Below are positions 26,579 through 33,999 of a stretch of 64,000 nt of DNA, piece after piece. The DNA is taken from assembly GCF_017491605.1 (NCBI RefSeq), contig NZ_JAFGYY010000003.1:246893-310892 (forward strand). Direction: 5' to 3'. Within the stretch, counting starts at the first letter, position 1; each line of letters opens with the position of its first letter. Made by a program: the position numbers and the translations under genes. A model generated the notes under the pieces. It searched no databases. It was not told where the DNA came from and worked only from the letters and a program-made list of their open reading frames with translations. The DNA is from Pseudomonas sp. 30_B. Lineage in GTDB: Bacteria; Pseudomonadota; Gammaproteobacteria; Pseudomonadales; Pseudomonadaceae.

Positions 26579-27344
26579 GACCCTGCGCGAACAGCAACTG
26601 CGCATGACCCGCTTCATCCGCGATCCGCAGGGCAACGCGCCGCCGCCCGGCATCGAGGCGCGGCGCCTGGCGGTGTACCGGCAACTGTTCTTCGGCAACC
26701 TGCAATCGCTGCTGGCCGGCAACTTCCCGGTGCTGCGCGCGAGCCTTCCGGACGGGCAATGGCAGTCGCTCACCGAAGACTTCTACGCCCGTTACCACTG
26801 CCACACGCCGCTGTTTACCGAAGTGGCCGGCGAGTTCGTCGAGTACCTCGAGGGCCGTGCCGACCAGCCCGGCTGGGTGGCTGAGCTGGCCCACTACGAG
26901 TGGATCGAGACCGCGTTGCTGCTCAGCGATAAAGCCGAACCGGCCCATGACCCGGACGGCGACCTGCTCGACGGCGTGCCGCTGCTCTCCTGCCTCGCTG
27001 AACCGCTGGCCTACGCCTGGCCGGTCAGCCAGATCGGCCCGGATGACATCCCGCAGGAAGCGCCGCTGGAGCCCACGTTGCTGCTGGCCCGCCGTGGCGC
27101 CGACCTGAAGGTGCATTTCTCGCGCCTTGCACCCTTGGCCCATGCCCTGCTGGTATCACTGCAACAGTGGCAGCTCACCGGCCGCGGACACCTCAAGGCG
27201 CTGGCGGAAATCGCCGGTGTCGAACTGGCTGCCATTCAAGAGCAGGGCATCGCCCTGCTGCGCAGCCTCAAAGAGCAGGGCGTGGTGATCGGCACCCGCC
27301 GCAATTGCACCACTTCACCTCGTCTACCCTTGGCTCGCCCCTGA
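26571..27344 (+). CDS. hvfC: HvfC, DUF2063-type RiPP maturation partner
   Basis: 257 residues. The N-terminal DUF2063 domain is clear: [43 protein letters not shown], then [30 protein letters not shown] second, winged-helix-like part lies at the C terminus ([35 protein letters not shown]). Partners of MNIO enzymes of this family bind the precursor and deliver it. Overlap with hvfB by 8 bases shows coupling. Confidence 0.9.
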   Translation: MAETLREQQLRMTRFIRDPQGNAPPPGIEARRLAVYRQLFFGNLQSLLAGNFPVLRASLPDGQWQSLTEDFYARYHCHTPLFTEVAGEFVEYLEGRADQPGWVAELAHYEWIETALLLSDKAEPAHDPDGDLLDGVPLLSCLAEPLAYAWPVSQIGPDDIPQEAPLEPTLLLARRGADLKVHFSRLAPLAHALLVSLQQWQLTGRGHLKALAEIAGVELAAIQEQGIALLRSLKEQGVVIGTRRNCTTSPRLPLARP

Positions 27345-27356
27345 AGGAGAAGCGTC

Positions 27357-27779
27357 ATGACCGACACCCTGGCAACCGTGATCTATACCGCCCACACCCA
27401 CACCACCGGAGGCCGCGACGGGCGCGGCCAGACCACCGACGGCGCGCTGGACCTGCCGCTGAGCCCGCCCGGTTCCGGCCGTCCCGGCACCAATCCCGAG
27501 CAGCTGTTCGCCATCGGCTGGTCCGCCTGCTTCATCGGCGCGCTGCGCCGCTCTGGACAGAAGCTGAATATTCACCTGCCCAGCGATGTGGCGGTGGACG
27601 CGGAAGTTTCCCTGGGCAACACCGCCGACGGCGGCTTCGCCCTGGCCGCCCAGCTCACCGTGCACCTGCCCGGCCTGACGGCGGAGGACAAGCAGCAGCT
27701 AGTGGCCGAGGCGCATCAGATCTGCCCGTACTCCAAGGCGACTCGCGGGAACATCGAGGTGGGGTTCGTGATTCCCTGA
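27357..27779 (+). CDS. ohr: Ohr/OsmC-family peroxiredoxin (organic hydroperoxide resistance)
   Basis: 140 residues, the usual Ohr length. Ohr signatures: HTTGGRDGRGQTTDGALDLPL, GTNPEQLFAIGWSACFIGAL with the peroxidatic Cys, and HQICPYSKATRGNIEV with the resolving Cys. It reduces organic hydroperoxides using lipoyl-type thiols. It starts 12 bases after hvfC with an AAGGAG site, so it is cotranscribed with the hvf genes; a peroxidase in a copper-peptide operon fits copper-driven oxidative damage. Confidence 0.88.
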   Translation: MTDTLATVIYTAHTHTTGGRDGRGQTTDGALDLPLSPPGSGRPGTNPEQLFAIGWSACFIGALRRSGQKLNIHLPSDVAVDAEVSLGNTADGGFALAAQLTVHLPGLTAEDKQQLVAEAHQICPYSKATRGNIEVGFVIP

Positions 27780-27802
27780 TCGATCTTTTATCCACAACCC
27801 GG

Positions 27803-27840
27803 CCCGCGCACCTTCATCGGTGCGCGGGTTTTTGCTTTTG
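27803..27840 (+). terminator. Terminator of the hvfA-hvfB-hvfC-ohr operon
   Basis: CCCGCGCACC and GGTGCGCGGG form a perfect 10-bp stem with a 6-base loop, followed by TTTTTGCTTTT, 24 bases after the ohr stop. Confidence 0.9.
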
Positions 27841-28480
27841 TAGGAGCGAGCTTGCTCGCAAACGGATTTGCTGGCGGCTCCACTGCTGGGCGGGTTGGCG
27901 TACAGGTTAACTCCGACATTCCCAGCCTCGTAGGATGGGTGGAGCTTGCGATACCCATCGATCCCGCACGACCGCAACATGGGTATCGCTCCGCTCCACC
28001 CATCCTACGGCCTGCGCAATTGCGACCGGCCGAGCATGGGGTATGAATTCCGGATGTAGGGCGAATAACGCCCCCGGCGTTATCCGCCGTGCACGCCCAT
28101 TCGTAGCGAAGAGGCCGGTTGATGCATCGGTGGCGGATAACGGCGAACAGTCATGCGTCCTGCGGTCCATTAGGAGTGCCCCAAAGGCACGAATCGCGGA
28201 CAGAGTCCGCTCCTACAAGAGCCTGTCGCGCCGGAGCTGGACTGTAGGAGCGGACCTTGTCCGCGAAATACGTCGCGACGGATTTCCCGCCAACAAGTCA
28301 ACAGTTCCGTATCACGCCCGCTCCCACTGGGGAGTTCCTCCTTCAACGCAGGAATGGCGGCGGGACTTCGCGGACAAGGTCCGCTCCTACGGGGGCACAT
28401 CTGCGTTGATGGATTATCTTCCGTGCGCTCCAGGGGACCTGTCGCTCGCAGGATGAGTGGAGCGATACCCATGCAGTGCA
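27838..28480. repeat. Mosaic of REP and longer extragenic palindromes
   Basis: About 640 bases without a gene. It holds a REP unit (27840-27862), a large imperfect inverted repeat GTAGGATGGGTGGAGC ... GCTCCACCCATCCTAC (about 27929-28009), a GGGCGAATAACG/GGCGTTATCCGCC element (about 28058-28092) and three copies of the GGAGCGGAC/GTCCGCTCC palindrome (near 28195, 28243 and 28370). It separates the hvf operon from the convergent hvfX operon. Confidence 0.7.
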
Positions 28481-28555
28481 TGCAGACGGATCGATAGAAA
28501 GCCCTCCGCCCCATTACGCTCCGACAGGGCTGCACGACTTTCCCGCGGACCAATA

Positions 28556-28585
28556 AAAACGCCCTCTCCAAAGGAGAGGGCGTTG
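28556..28585 (-). terminator. Terminator of the ferric-reductase-like / hvfX operon
   Basis: On the minus strand ACGCCCTCTCC and GGAGAGGGCGT make an 11-bp stem followed by TTTTTA, 28 bases past the hvfX stop. Confidence 0.9.
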
Positions 28586-28613
28586 CCTGGGTAACAGAAG
28601 AGTCAGTAGGCGA

Positions 28614-29129
28614 TCAGGCCGTGCGCGAATTACCCATAAACCGCCGCACCAGCCCATCCACGCTAAGCGCTCCCGCCCCCTTCAGCACCAGCGGCACCAA
28701 CGCCACCAGGTAGATCAGCGGCAGTTTGTAGTTACCGAATCCATGGTCGGTGATCGAGTACCCCTGGGCCAGTTCCGCCAGGCTCGACCACTGCGCCGGC
28801 CAGTGCACGGCGGCGATGGCGACGATGGTCACGACGATCAGCGAGGCCGAAGCGAACCGCGTGGCGAGGCCCAGCAACAGCAGAACCGGCGCGATCAGCT
28901 CGGCCCACATCGACACCTGCCAGTCGAAGCCGGCGGAGAAGTGGTTGAAGGGAAAGGGGAAGCTGGCGTGGATCTGTTCGAACCAGTTTTCGCCGTGCCA
29001 TTTCTCCAGGCCCGACTCGAAGAATTCCCAGGCCAGGAATAGCCGCAGGGGAATGTCCCAGCCCCAGGCGGCGAGGCGGTCGAGTTGGTCGAAAGCGGTC
29101 TTGATCGGGTTCAGGGTGAGCAGGGTCAT
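28614..29129 (-). CDS. hvfX: HvfX-type DoxX-family membrane protein
   Basis: 171 residues with about four membrane segments (LRLFLAWEFFESGLEKWHG; ELIAPVLLLLGLATRFASASLIVVTIVAI; LPLIYLVALVPLVLKGAG). The pattern ESGLEKWHGENWFEQI and TDHGFGNYKLP is that of the DoxX subgroup linked to HvfABC RiPP loci, which suggests a role in electron supply or maturation of the copper peptide. The start at 29129 with a GAGGTG site is preferred over 29147. It is the second gene of an operon with the ferric-reductase-like gene, convergent with the hvfABC operon. Confidence 0.85.
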   Translation of the reverse strand: MTLLTLNPIKTAFDQLDRLAAWGWDIPLRLFLAWEFFESGLEKWHGENWFEQIHASFPFPFNHFSAGFDWQVSMWAELIAPVLLLLGLATRFASASLIVVTIVAIAAVHWPAQWSSLAELAQGYSITDHGFGNYKLPLIYLVALVPLVLKGAGALSVDGLVRRFMGNSRTA

Positions 29130-29175
29130 GGTGCACCTCAGGGGCAAAGTCGAACGTTGAGGAAGAGGTAGAACG

Positions 29176-29823
29176 TCAGCGAATCGCGCTCGGAACGGCG
29201 GCTGGACTCGCGTTTCGACGCAGGCGCACGGCCAGCTTGGCGACGAGCTTGAAGGCGATGGCGCTGAAGATCAGGCCGAAGCCCAGCGGGTACCAGGAGC
29301 CCAGTGGCAGGCGCTTGTAGAAGGACAGGAAGAACACCCCGGCGATCACCCAGGTGCCGGTGCTGTGCAGGCCCTTCCAGATGCGGGCGCCGAGCAGCTT
29401 CACCGCGTAGGGGAAGGAGGTGACGGCCAGCAGGATGATGAACAGGTAGCCGATGGAGCCGGGGATGCTCGTGGCGACGCTGCGGCCGTGCCAGAAGGTC
29501 TCGGGGAAGAACTTCACGTAGAGGATGATCAGCACCGCGTGCACGGCGTGGGAGAAGGCAAAGGCAAGGCCGAGGAAGCGCCGCTCACGGAGCAAGCCAC
29601 GGGTGAACTCGCTCGGCACCAGCGCCGCCAGGGATGAGGCGAGGAAGGTGGCGAGGAACAGCGCGAAGGAGGTGCGGGCGGTGACGCGGATCGCGCTGCG
29701 CAGGGCTTCCACCCATTGCGGCTGGGACCACAGGGCCAGCGCAGTGGCGATCAGCACCAGCAGCGACAGCAGGGAGAACAGGCGCCAGCCATGCAGGCGG
29801 GCGGTGTCGGTAGGGCGGTTCAT
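29176..29823 (-). CDS. Ferric-reductase-like transmembrane protein (haem-binding, MsrQ/YedZ-like fold)
   Basis: 215 residues with about six membrane segments. Likely haem-ligand histidines occur in FSHAVHAVLI and GLHSTGTW, the pattern of the ferric-reductase-like family. No FAD/NAD domain is attached and no msrP gene is next to it, so it is not a standard MsrPQ system. It precedes hvfX by 46 bases in one operon, and could pass electrons across the membrane to HvfX or to the redox state of copper. The start at 29823 has a GGAG site; the in-frame ATG at 29889 would cover the promoter-side region. Confidence 0.8.
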   Translation of the reverse strand: MNRPTDTARLHGWRLFSLLSLLVLIATALALWSQPQWVEALRSAIRVTARTSFALFLATFLASSLAALVPSEFTRGLLRERRFLGLAFAFSHAVHAVLIILYVKFFPETFWHGRSVATSIPGSIGYLFIILLAVTSFPYAVKLLGARIWKGLHSTGTWVIAGVFFLSFYKRLPLGSWYPLGFGLIFSAIAFKLVAKLAVRLRRNASPAAVPSAIR

Positions 29824-29926
29824 GGCAGGCTCCGAACTGTGAACGCGGCGTGCGGGATGCCGCCGCGATTCGTGGAGCCATGCTGTCAACGGGGTTTATC
29901 TGCGATGTGTCCGCCAAAGCCCGTCA

Positions 29927-29941
29927 TGTATCTCTGTGTAC
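29927..29941. promoter_or_regulatory. TGTAT-N5-TGTAC element upstream of the ferric-reductase-like gene
   Basis: TGTAT-CTCTG-TGTAC with the same 10-bp period as the elements before hvfA and the DUF2790 gene. It sits about 105 bases upstream of the minus-strand ferric-reductase-like gene, between it and the end of the sensor kinase gene. It reads on the plus strand, opposite to the gene, unlike the other two. Confidence 0.45.
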
Positions 29942-29961
29942 ATCCTTTCACGAGCAAGGTG

Positions 29962-31272
29962 TCAGGCGGAGGGATGCAGCTCCAGCTGCACGCACAGCCC
30001 GCCGCTGGGGCGGTTGGACAGGCTCAGCGTGCCGCCCAGCGCCTGGCTCAGCTGCTGGGCAATCGCCAGCCCAAGACCGGTGCCGCCGGTGCTGCGGTTG
30101 CGCGAGCTTTCCACCCGGTAGAAGGGTTTCATCACTTCGGTGAGCTCTTCCTCGGGGATGCCCGGACCGTCGTCCAGTACACGAACACACACGATGCCCT
30201 CGGCGTTGCGCTCGATTTGCACGAAGGCTGCGCCGCCGAACTTCAGCGCGTTGTCCACCAGGTTGGTCAGTACCCGGCGCAGTGCATGGGGGCGGGTTTC
30301 CAGCACGACGTTGCTGCTGCCCTGAAGCTCCACGGCCTGGCCGCTGTCCTGGTAGTCGAAGACCAGGCTGTCGAGGAAGGAATCCAGGTTGACCTTGACC
30401 GCCGCCTCGCTGGCGCCGTCCATGCTGCGCGCGTAGGCCACGCCTTCGCGGACCAGATGCTGCATTTCCTCCAGATCGCTCCACAGGCGCTCGCGCTCGG
30501 GTGAGTCGTCCATCTGCTCGACGCGCAGCTTCATGCGTGTGATGGGCGTCTGCAGGTCATGGGAGATGGCGGCGAGCAGTTGCATCCGTTCCTTGAGGTA
30601 GGCGCCGATGCGCCCTTGCAGCGCATTGAAGGCGCGGGCGGCGTAGGCGACTTCGCTGGGGCCGTGTTCGTCCAGCTCCGGCGCCGGGGCGTCCGGATCG
30701 AGGTGATCCACGGCCTGGGCCAACCGGGTCAGCGGGCGGATCGCCAGGCGCACGGCGATCCAGGTGCAGAACAGCAGCAGTGCCAGCTGCACCATCAATA
30801 CCCACGGCAGCCATTGCGCCACCGGCACGCCCTTGGGCGTCACGTCGATGGTCAGCGGGCTGCCGTCGGCGAGCTTGAGGTGCACCTGGAAGTGCGGAAT
30901 GGAGCCGGGGATGTTCTCGAAGCGCAGCGGGTAGCGCGGGCCGACCACATCGGCGATGGAGGTGGCGGCCATCGGCGCCTGGGCCATGTTCATCGGCTCT
31001 CCCGGCTGACCCTCGCTCAACAGGTAGCGATAATTGGGCCGTTGCACCATGTGTAGCCAGGCCTCGCGCTCATCCCTGGGCAGGCGGTCGAGCAGGGCGA
31101 CGGCGGTGCTGACGTCGGTTTCCAGGTTGCCCAGCATCATGCTGCGGGCGCTCTGGTAGCGCTCGTAGAACTGCGAGCAGAACGACAGGCTGTAGGCGAA
31201 CACCAGCCCGGCGAGGAAGATCAGCGCCAGGCGCGCGGCCAGGGTGCGTGGCCAGAGCAGGACGGATTTCAT
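29962..31272 (-). CDS. Sensor histidine kinase of two-component system
   Basis: 436 residues. One membrane segment at ~12-32, a ~120-residue periplasmic sensor region, a second membrane segment at ~153-175, HAMP, then the dimerisation helix with the phospho-accepting His238 in AAISHDLQTPITRMKLRVE. The ATPase has N (LTNLVDNALKFG), G1 (VLDDGPGIPEEE) and G2 (GGTGLGLAIAQQL) boxes. The start overlaps the response-regulator stop (ATGA). The sensor region has few His/Met/Cys residues, so direct copper sensing is not obvious. Its neighbours, all linked to copper peptides or thiol redox, suggest an envelope redox or copper signal. Confidence 0.92.
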   Translation of the reverse strand: MKSVLLWPRTLAARLALIFLAGLVFAYSLSFCSQFYERYQSARSMMLGNLETDVSTAVALLDRLPRDEREAWLHMVQRPNYRYLLSEGQPGEPMNMAQAPMAATSIADVVGPRYPLRFENIPGSIPHFQVHLKLADGSPLTIDVTPKGVPVAQWLPWVLMVQLALLLFCTWIAVRLAIRPLTRLAQAVDHLDPDAPAPELDEHGPSEVAYAARAFNALQGRIGAYLKERMQLLAAISHDLQTPITRMKLRVEQMDDSPERERLWSDLEEMQHLVREGVAYARSMDGASEAAVKVNLDSFLDSLVFDYQDSGQAVELQGSSNVVLETRPHALRRVLTNLVDNALKFGGAAFVQIERNAEGIVCVRVLDDGPGIPEEELTEVMKPFYRVESSRNRSTGGTGLGLAIAQQLSQALGGTLSLSNRPSGGLCVQLELHPSA

Positions 31273-32009
31273 TCGTTCGGCTCGAGCAGTTCGACCGCCA
31301 AGGCGAAGACGTAGCCCTCGCTGCGCACCGTCTTGATATAGGCCGGCTCGCGGGCGTCATCCAGCAGGCGCTGACGCAGGCGGCTGACCAGCAGGTCGAT
31401 GGAGCGGTCGAAGATGTCCGCCTCGCGGCCCTGGGTCAGGTTCAGCAATTGCTCGCGGCTGAGCACGCGTTGCGGGTGGTCGACGAACACGCGCAGCAGG
31501 CGGTACTCGGCGCCGCTCAGGGCTACCAGAGTGCCGTCCTCGTCGAGCAGGTGGCGTGCGGTGGTGTCCAGCTTCCAGCGGCCGAAGCCGATCAGCCGGC
31601 TCGCCTCGCTGACCTGCAGGTTCGGCGGCAGCATGCGTGTGCGGCGCAGCACGGCGTTGATCCGCGCCAGCAGCTCGCGGGCGGAGAAGGGCTTGGTGAG
31701 GTAGTCGTCGGCGCCCATTTCCAGGCCGATGATGCGGTCGGTCTCGTCGTTGCGCGCGGTGAGCATCAACACCGGGGTGGACTTGTGCTTGCCCACGCGC
31801 AGCTCGCGGCACAGCTTCAGGCCGTCGTCGCCGGGCATCATGACGTCCAGCACGATCAGGTCCACGGTGTTGCCGTCGAGGAAGGCGCGCATCTGCCGGC
31901 CGTCCGCCGCCAGGCTTACGCGCAGGCCGTTCTTCTTCAGGTAGTTGCCGACCAGTTCGCGGATCTCGCGGTCGTCATCGACGATGAGTACGTGATCGAC
32001 ATGGTCCAT
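31269..32009 (-). CDS. OmpR/PhoB-family response regulator
   Basis: 246 residues from the ATG at 32009; the longer in-frame ATG at 32216 would run through the divergent promoter region. Receiver domain with DDD (11-13), phospho-acceptor Asp55 in VLDVMMPG, Thr in MLTARN and KPF. The winged helix is at the C terminus (LSGAEYRLLRVFVDHPQRVLSREQLL; RSIDLLVSRLRQRL; IKTVRSEGYVF). It heads the RR-HK operon, divergent from the DUF2790-dipZ unit. The intergenic region contains the TGTAT-N5-TGTATC direct repeat, so it may control both directions as well as the hvf genes. Confidence 0.93.
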   Translation of the reverse strand: MDHVDHVLIVDDDREIRELVGNYLKKNGLRVSLAADGRQMRAFLDGNTVDLIVLDVMMPGDDGLKLCRELRVGKHKSTPVLMLTARNDETDRIIGLEMGADDYLTKPFSARELLARINAVLRRTRMLPPNLQVSEASRLIGFGRWKLDTTARHLLDEDGTLVALSGAEYRLLRVFVDHPQRVLSREQLLNLTQGREADIFDRSIDLLVSRLRQRLLDDAREPAYIKTVRSEGYVFALAVELLEPNE

Positions 32010-32077
32010 GGCCAGTCCTCGTTCGCAGTGGGTTGAGCGAAGTGTATAGCGCCGCTTCGCGCTTGCCCCGCGCGCTT

Positions 32078-32154
32078 TGTATTCCACTGTATCTCCCACC
32101 GCCGTCGATACCCGGCGTGGCAATCCTGTGCTGCGCGCGACACAACCGCGATAC
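32078..32154 (+). promoter_or_regulatory. Candidate response-regulator binding region between the two-component and DUF2790 genes
   Basis: TGTAT-TCCAC-TGTATC at 32078-32093 matches the hvfA-upstream element in sequence and spacing. GATAC elements follow at 32107 and 32150, as also seen at hvfA. Located in the 223-base divergent intergenic region. Confidence 0.55.
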
Positions 32155-32232
32155 CTCCGGCGACTGAAATGGGCGCCAACGGCAAGGCGAACCGCCTCCC
32201 GCCGACAACCCATCACAGGTCAGGAGATCACC

Positions 32233-32505
32233 ATGAAAACCTTCCACCTCGGCAGCGCCGGCCTGCTGGCAGTTATCGCCGCCTTCGCCAGCCTCGGCGC
32301 CCAGGCCGCCGATACCGTGCCGGTCGAGCCCTATCACTATGGCCAGAAACTGGACGTGAAGCAGGTTATCGCCATCCACGAAGACAGCGGCTCACCGTTC
32401 GACTGCGGCATCGTCAACGCCCGCATGGATTACCTGGATTCCCAGGGGCTGGCGCACAGCCTGGCCTATCGCAAGTTCGCCACCAACTGCAACGAAGGTG
32501 GCTGA
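32233..32505 (+). CDS. DUF2790 small periplasmic protein
   Basis: 90 residues. Signal peptide ending AQA-A (about residue 25). The mature part reads VEPYHYGQKLDVKQVIAIHE, CGIVNARMDYLDSQG and LAYRKFATNC, the DUF2790 pattern with two cysteines that could form a disulphide. The family is found mainly in Pseudomonas; members have been linked to copper response, which would suit this setting, but the function is unknown. CAGGAGA site 6 bases before the ATG. The dipZ-like gene follows after a hairpin. Confidence 0.85.
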   Translation: MKTFHLGSAGLLAVIAAFASLGAQAADTVPVEPYHYGQKLDVKQVIAIHEDSGSPFDCGIVNARMDYLDSQGLAHSLAYRKFATNCNEGG

Positions 32506-32515
32506 TTCCCCCTTG

Positions 32516-32539
32516 GCCCCGGCCAGGGACGGCCGGGGC
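32516..32539 (+). promoter_or_regulatory. Intercistronic hairpin between DUF2790 and dipZ-like genes
   Basis: GCCCCGGCC and GGCCGGGGC form a perfect 9-bp stem with a 6-base loop, ending in GTTTA. It sits 10 bases after the DUF2790 stop. It may attenuate readthrough into the membrane-protein gene, as the hairpin after hvfA may do. Confidence 0.5.
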
Positions 32540-32571
32540 GTTTAGCCGACCCAAGCCCCCTCGAGGTACCT

Positions 32572-33792
32572 ATGCTGCTCATCGCCTTTCTCGGCGGGGT
32601 GCTGACGCTGCTCAGTCCCTGCATCCTTCCCGTCCTTCCGCTGCTGCTGCAACGCGCCGGCGGCCCGGCCTGGTCGCCCTGGGTCACGTTGCTGGGCCTT
32701 GCCAGCGGCTTCGCCGTGCTGGCCAGCCTGGCCACGGTCTCCAGCAACTGGGTGATTGCCGCCAGCGAGTGGGGCCGCCATGTCGCCCTGGTGCTGCTGG
32801 CCGCTTCCGCGCTGGCGCTGCTCTGGCCGCGCTTCAGCGATGTTCTGGCAAAACCCTGGGCCTCGCTCGGCGACCGTCTGTACGGCGAAGCCCGACGCCT
32901 GCCGCCGGCGTTCTCCGCCTATCTGCTTGGGTTTGCCGCCGGACTGCTGTGGGCACCCTGCGCGGGGCCGGTGCTCGGCCTGATCCTCTCCGGCGCCATG
33001 CTCCAGGGGCCGAGCGCGCAGGCCAGCGTGCTGCTGTTCGCCTACGGCCTGGGCAGTGCCACCGTGCTCGGCGTGGTGCTCTTCGCCGGCCGTCGCCTGA
33101 TGCAGCACCTGCGCCCGCGCCTGGCTGTGCTCGAAGGCCTGCGTCGCGCCACCGGCGTGGTCGCCCTGCTGGCGGTGGTTGGGATCGCCAGCGGCGCCAG
33201 TGCGCAGCTCACCTCCGGTAGTTCATCCACCCTGGTGAACAGCCTGGAGCGCAAGGTCATCGACGGCGTTCCCGCGTTGCTCGCCAAGCTCATGCCGGGC
33301 GACTCCGCCCAGGGCGCCGAGCGCCTGCCGGACTTGGGCGCCGCCCCTGAGCTCACGGGCGCGGTGGAGTGGATCAATAGCCCCGAGCTGAGCCTGCAGG
33401 GGCTGCGCGGCAAAGTGGTGCTGATCGACTTCTGGACCTACGACTGCATCAACTGCCAGCACAGCCTGCCGTACGTGAATGCCTGGGCGAAGAAGTACGG
33501 CAACCAGGGGTTGGTGGTGATCGGCGTGCACACCCCGGAATACCCCTACGAGCGCATCCCCGCCAACGTCCGCGATGCCGTGAAGAAGCACGACATCCAT
33601 TACCCCGTGGCGCTGGATAACCGGTACCGCATCTGGAACGCCTTTGCGAACCAGTACTGGCCGGCGCATTACTTCATCGATGCCAAGGGGCGGATTCGCC
33701 ATCTGGCGATCGGGGAGGGTGACTATGAAGAGCAGGAAGAGGTGATCAAGGCGTTGTTGAAGGAGCGGGATGGAGCCTCCGCGGGTGTCTGA
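32572..33792 (+). CDS. DipZ-like protein: CcdA/DsbD membrane domain fused to thioredoxin-like domain
   Basis: 406 residues. The N-terminal ~210 residues have six membrane segments with the two redox cysteines of CcdA/DsbD (LLSPCILPVLPL and LLWAPCAGPVLG). The C-terminal domain is periplasmic and TlpA-like (VVLIDFWTYDCINCQHSLPYV, catalytic CINC, cis-Pro region QYWPAHYFID). Such DipZ proteins carry electrons from cytosolic thioredoxin to periplasmic thiols. Beside Cys-rich copper peptides it could keep their cysteines reduced. Shares the divergent promoter region with the two-component system. Confidence 0.92.
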   Translation: MLLIAFLGGVLTLLSPCILPVLPLLLQRAGGPAWSPWVTLLGLASGFAVLASLATVSSNWVIAASEWGRHVALVLLAASALALLWPRFSDVLAKPWASLGDRLYGEARRLPPAFSAYLLGFAAGLLWAPCAGPVLGLILSGAMLQGPSAQASVLLFAYGLGSATVLGVVLFAGRRLMQHLRPRLAVLEGLRRATGVVALLAVVGIASGASAQLTSGSSSTLVNSLERKVIDGVPALLAKLMPGDSAQGAERLPDLGAAPELTGAVEWINSPELSLQGLRGKVVLIDFWTYDCINCQHSLPYVNAWAKKYGNQGLVVIGVHTPEYPYERIPANVRDAVKKHDIHYPVALDNRYRIWNAFANQYWPAHYFIDAKGRIRHLAIGEGDYEEQEEVIKALLKERDGASAGV

Positions 33793-33796
33793 AACG

Positions 33797-33829
33797 AAGA
33801 GGGGCAGATATTGCATCTGCCCCTCTTTT
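33797..33829. terminator. Bidirectional terminator
   Basis: AAGAGGGGCAGAT and ATCTGCCCCTCTT form a 13-bp stem with a 5-base loop; T run on the plus strand and A run at the left. It ends the dipZ-like gene and, on the other strand, the antitoxin-remnant operon. Confidence 0.88.
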
Positions 33830-33831
33830 CG

Positions 33832-33999
33832 TCAGTCGCGTGCCGTCTTGGTCGTGCTGCGCGCCTTGGCAATATTGGCGATAGCCACCAACAATTCGTC
33901 CGAATCACCGTCAGCCAGCACTTGGGCCAGATATTCAGCGATCAGTTCTTCGTTATCGAGGTAGGCGCTGGTATCGAATTCGCGTAGTTCAATGGTCAT
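33832..33999 (-). CDS. Truncated addiction-module antidote protein (N-terminal part only)
   Basis: 55 residues: MTIELREFDTSAYLDNEELI, then AEYLAQVLADGDSDELLVAI and ANIAKARSTTKTARD. This matches the first half of COG3636-type antidotes (about 95-100 residues), which normally continue from the AR-ARD helix into the rest of an HTH domain. Here a stop follows at once, and a terminator lies directly downstream, so the DNA-binding part is gone. It overlaps the upstream gene by ATGA. No cognate HigB-like toxin gene is nearby. Probably a remnant. Confidence 0.65.
   Translation of the reverse strand: MTIELREFDTSAYLDNEELIAEYLAQVLADGDSDELLVAIANIAKARSTTKTARD

Noticed and set aside
27838..28480. CRISPR array
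   Set aside because: The repeats are palindromes of three kinds at irregular spacing, without uniform spacers or cas genes.
28170..28571. 133-codon open frame on the minus strand and similar frames at 27935-28456
   Set aside because: They are made of REP and other palindromic repeats; frames through such repeats on both strands are common artefacts.
29176..29823. Calling the ferric-reductase-like gene msrQ
   Set aside because: No msrP gene is adjacent, and the partner is HvfX; the fold is shared but the assignment is not supported.
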